Below, piece by piece: positions 62,187-64,000 of a stretch of DNA of 64,000 nucleotides. Position 1 is the first letter of the stretch. Each line of letters opens with the position of its first letter. A program made the translations under genes and the position numbers. The notes under the pieces are model-generated. The model saw only the letters and a program-made list of their open reading frames with translations, was not told the origin of the DNA and searched no databases. The stretch is from Lachnospiraceae bacterium G41 (lineage in GTDB: Bacteria > Bacillota > Clostridia > Lachnospirales > Lachnospiraceae), in NCBI GenBank assembly GCA_900100245.1, contig FNEU01000011.1, forward strand, positions 1-64,000, read 5' to 3'.

Positions 62187-63030
62187 AAATGTATTCCCCT
62201 TCAAAAACGACATGACTCGGACCTTTCATATGAACCAGTCCTTTCTCGTCCCATTTTACTTCAAGCGGTCCGCCTATCTGCATAACGGTGGCTTCCCTGT
62301 CGCAAAGCCCTAATCTGTTCGCAAACACAAGTGCCGTACAACAGCCGGTGCCACAGCCTATCGTCTCGCCGCAGCCTCGCTCCCATTCACGGATTTGAAT
62401 GTTCTTTCTGTCAACGACACGCGCAAAAGTCACGTTGGTTCTCTTCGTAAAAAGAGGATGTGTCTCTATCGCCGGTCCGATGGTTTCGATATCCAGGTTT
62501 TCCAGATCGTCCGTAAAAATCACGGTATGCGGATTGCCCCATGAAAGAGAGGACATCCTAACATTCATTATTCTGCCGCCCGCATTTACCTTAACGCTCT
62601 CGTTAAAGAACTCTTCTTTTTCAAAGTCCACGGGAATGGCCGCGGGATTAAATATCGGCTCTCCGATTTCCGCTTCGATATTCTTAACCTCTCCGTCTTC
62701 CACGGATAAATAGAGATTTTTGATACCGCCGAGGGTCTCGATTTTAATTTCGGTCTTGTCAGTAAGCTTGTGGTAATATGCAAACATTGCCACGCTTCTT
62801 ACGGCATTTCCGCACATCTCGGCCTCGGTTCCGTCGGGGTCAAATATGCGCATCCTGAAGTCGGCTTTATCTGACGGACATACGAGCACAAGTCCGTCCC
62901 CACCAACGCCAAAATGGCGATCAGAAATCTGAATCGCCACTTCATTCCAGTTTAAATCCGGCAGTCCGGCCACATTTACATATACGTAATCGTTGCCGTA
63001 TGCCTGCATTTTTGTAAACGGTATTTTCAT
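62176..63030 (-). CDS. dapF: Diaminopimelate epimerase
   Basis: The 284-residue enzyme turns LL-DAP into meso-DAP for lysine and peptidoglycan. Both catalytic cysteines are visible, in EMCGNAVRS and ETIGCGTGCCTA. MKIPFTKMQAYGNDYVYVN is the typical start. The ATG at 63030 has AGAGGTG 4 bp upstream; an ATG at 63048 does not. It lies between the PLP enzyme and murE. Confidence 0.95.
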   Translation of the reverse strand: MKIPFTKMQAYGNDYVYVNVAGLPDLNWNEVAIQISDRHFGVGGDGLVLVCPSDKADFRMRIFDPDGTEAEMCGNAVRSVAMFAYYHKLTDKTEIKIETLGGIKNLYLSVEDGEVKNIEAEIGEPIFNPAAIPVDFEKEEFFNESVKVNAGGRIMNVRMSSLSWGNPHTVIFTDDLENLDIETIGPAIETHPLFTKRTNVTFARVVDRKNIQIREWERGCGETIGCGTGCCTALVFANRLGLCDREATVMQIGGPLEVKWDEKGLVHMKGPSHVVFEGEYIYDN

Positions 63031-63050
63031 TAAACACCTCTGCGTCATTT

Positions 63051-63081
63051 GGAGCCAGGCACACTTCGTGAGCCAGGCACC
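63051..63081 (+). repeat. 31-bp dispersed repeat, copy C (before dapF)
   Basis: It begins GGAGCCAGGCAC and ends GAGCCAGGCACC, so it contains a near-direct repeat of GAGCCAGGCAC. The centre can form GGCACAC / GTGAGCC with a TTC loop. It lies between the PLP enzyme stop and the dapF ribosome site. Confidence 0.75.
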
Positions 63082-63087
63082 ATTATT

Positions 63088-64000
63088 TTATGAGTTTAAT
63101 GCCTGTTCAAGGTCATCGATGATATCCTGCGGATCTTCGATTCCGACAGAGATTCTAATAAATGCTTCGTTGATTCCGAGCGCTCTTCTGATGTCATCGG
63201 GAACATCCTCATGAGTCTGCGTAATCGGATATGTTACGAGCGTTTCGGTTCCGCCGAGGCTCTCCGCAAAGAGAACCATCTTTACGTTGGATAAAAGCTT
63301 TCTTGCGCTCTCCTCGCTGTCGAGTTCGAACGAAATCATTCCGCCGAAGCCCGAAGCCTGCGAGAGGTTCATTTCATATCCGGGATGATCTTCAAAGCCT
63401 ACATAGTAAACTTTCTTTACCTTGGGATGGTTTCTTAACCACTCGGCTACAATCTTCGCATTTTCGTTATGCTTCTTCATTCTTAAGGAAAGCGTTTTGA
63501 TTCCTCTTATGATAAGCCAGCTGTCCATGGGTCCGAGGCCCGAACCGAGGCTCTTTAACTGAATGTGGAAATGATGCGAAAGCGCTTCATCCTTAATAAC
63601 CACCATACCTGCCACAACATCGTTGTGACCGCAGAGATACTTCGTTCCGCTGTGAACGACGATATCGGCGCCGAGCGTCAAAGGTCTCTGGAAATACGGT
63701 GTCATAAAAGTGTTGTCTACGACAAAGAGTGCGCCTGCTGCATGAGCTATCTTTGCAATGCCCTTGATGTCGCCGACCTTCATCATGGGGTTGGTCGGAG
63801 TCTCAAGGAAAACCATCTTGGTGTTAGGCTGAATCGCCTTTTTGACATTCTCAAGATCAAACATATCGACATAGGAAATCTCGATTCCGTTTACCTTGAA
63901 GATATCTTCGACGATTCTGTGTGTACCGCCGTACAAATCGTCGCATAAAAGACAGTGCTCACCGCGCTTTAAATAATCAAATACGGACATGCTGGCTGCC
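63088..64000 (-). CDS. Cystathionine gamma-synthase/beta-lyase type PLP enzyme (5' end outside window)
   Basis: The visible 304 codons are the C-terminal three quarters of a Cys/Met-metabolism PLP enzyme. VVHSGTKYLCGHNDVVAG carries the PLP lysine, and AESLGGTETLVTYP is the usual substrate-binding loop. The family includes cystathionine gamma-synthase, beta-lyase and methionine gamma-lyase; these cannot be told apart from the visible part. The frame stays open to the right edge, so the start lies outside. It precedes dapF on the same strand. Confidence 0.9.
   Translation of the reverse strand, partial: AASMSVFDYLKRGEHCLLCDDLYGGTHRIVEDIFKVNGIEISYVDMFDLENVKKAIQPNTKMVFLETPTNPMMKVGDIKGIAKIAHAAGALFVVDNTFMTPYFQRPLTLGADIVVHSGTKYLCGHNDVVAGMVVIKDEALSHHFHIQLKSLGSGLGPMDSWLIIRGIKTLSLRMKKHNENAKIVAEWLRNHPKVKKVYYVGFEDHPGYEMNLSQASGFGGMISFELDSEESARKLLSNVKMVLFAESLGGTETLVTYPITQTHEDVPDDIRRALGINEAFIRISVGIEDPQDIIDDLEQALNS

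Overview
The window looks like chromosomal DNA from an anaerobic Firmicute of the family Lachnospiraceae (Clostridia). The evidence is the 5' part of a 16S rRNA gene with a Lachnospiraceae-like V1-V2 region, AGGAGG-type ribosome binding sites, sigma-A promoters with 17-bp spacers, a SAM-I riboswitch on metK, split class I fumarate hydratase, reverse rubrerythrin, EFR1-type ferredoxin and many GNAT genes. I see no plasmid, prophage, IS element or CRISPR array. Most genes are on the minus strand.

Layout. 1-940: start of an rRNA operon (minus), with two promoters, preceded by tRNA-Ser and its terminator. 944-3784: EFR1 flavodoxin/ferredoxin, fumarate hydratase alpha and beta, and a DUF5662 protein, behind a promoter with a 13-bp inverted repeat. 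3860-8254: glgB and a TPR protein with a degenerate AAA-like domain. 8358-12472: tatD, a TIR-membrane-propeller gene and rsmA. 12573-15484: tRNA-Lys, a C_GCxxG_C_C protein, a Ca/Na antiporter, a DtxR-type regulator and a membrane protein. 15490-19692: a TPR/XRE regulator with a rhomboid protease, an acyl-ACP thioesterase with a zinc-ribbon protein, and the remains of a second XRE/rhomboid module. 19718-25779: acetyltransferases, a GNAT-RsgA fusion, a membrane-anchored hydrolase with two micro-ORFs behind it, and tRNA-Pro. 25938-33500: HAD phosphatase and tcdA, MFS transporter, plsY, reverse rubrerythrin, a PflX-like radical SAM protein, dut, and metK under a SAM-I riboswitch. 33562-37017: an unknown pair of small genes behind a structured leader RNA, then cysE, nadE and azlCD. 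37165-44201: a MacAB-like efflux system and a GntR-controlled ABC-2 transporter. 44379-53676: zinc-ribbon membrane proteins, then surface polysaccharide genes (rfbA, rfbC, two large GT2 glycosyltransferases) and a divergent pseC-like aminotransferase. 53741-64000: a very large membrane-anchored GH25 lysozyme, two SGNH-type proteins and a polytopic membrane protein, then murE, dapF and a Cys/Met-metabolism PLP enzyme cut by the window edge.

How the genes fit together. The last 18 kb are largely about the cell envelope: nucleotide-sugar supply, glycosyltransfer, meso-DAP peptidoglycan precursors (dapF with a DNPR-type murE), possible acyl editing by SGNH proteins, and wall lysis by GH25. metK, cysE and the terminal PLP enzyme are sulfur amino acid genes.

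The most unusual items are the structured leader in front of the small gene pair near 34.0 kb, the TIR gene in the place where rnmV normally lies between tatD and rsmA, a three-copy 31-bp dispersed element with paired base changes (one copy inside the tcdA reading frame), and the XRE/rhomboid module with a decayed second copy 2 kb away. All base pairing and promoter calls were made by eye.
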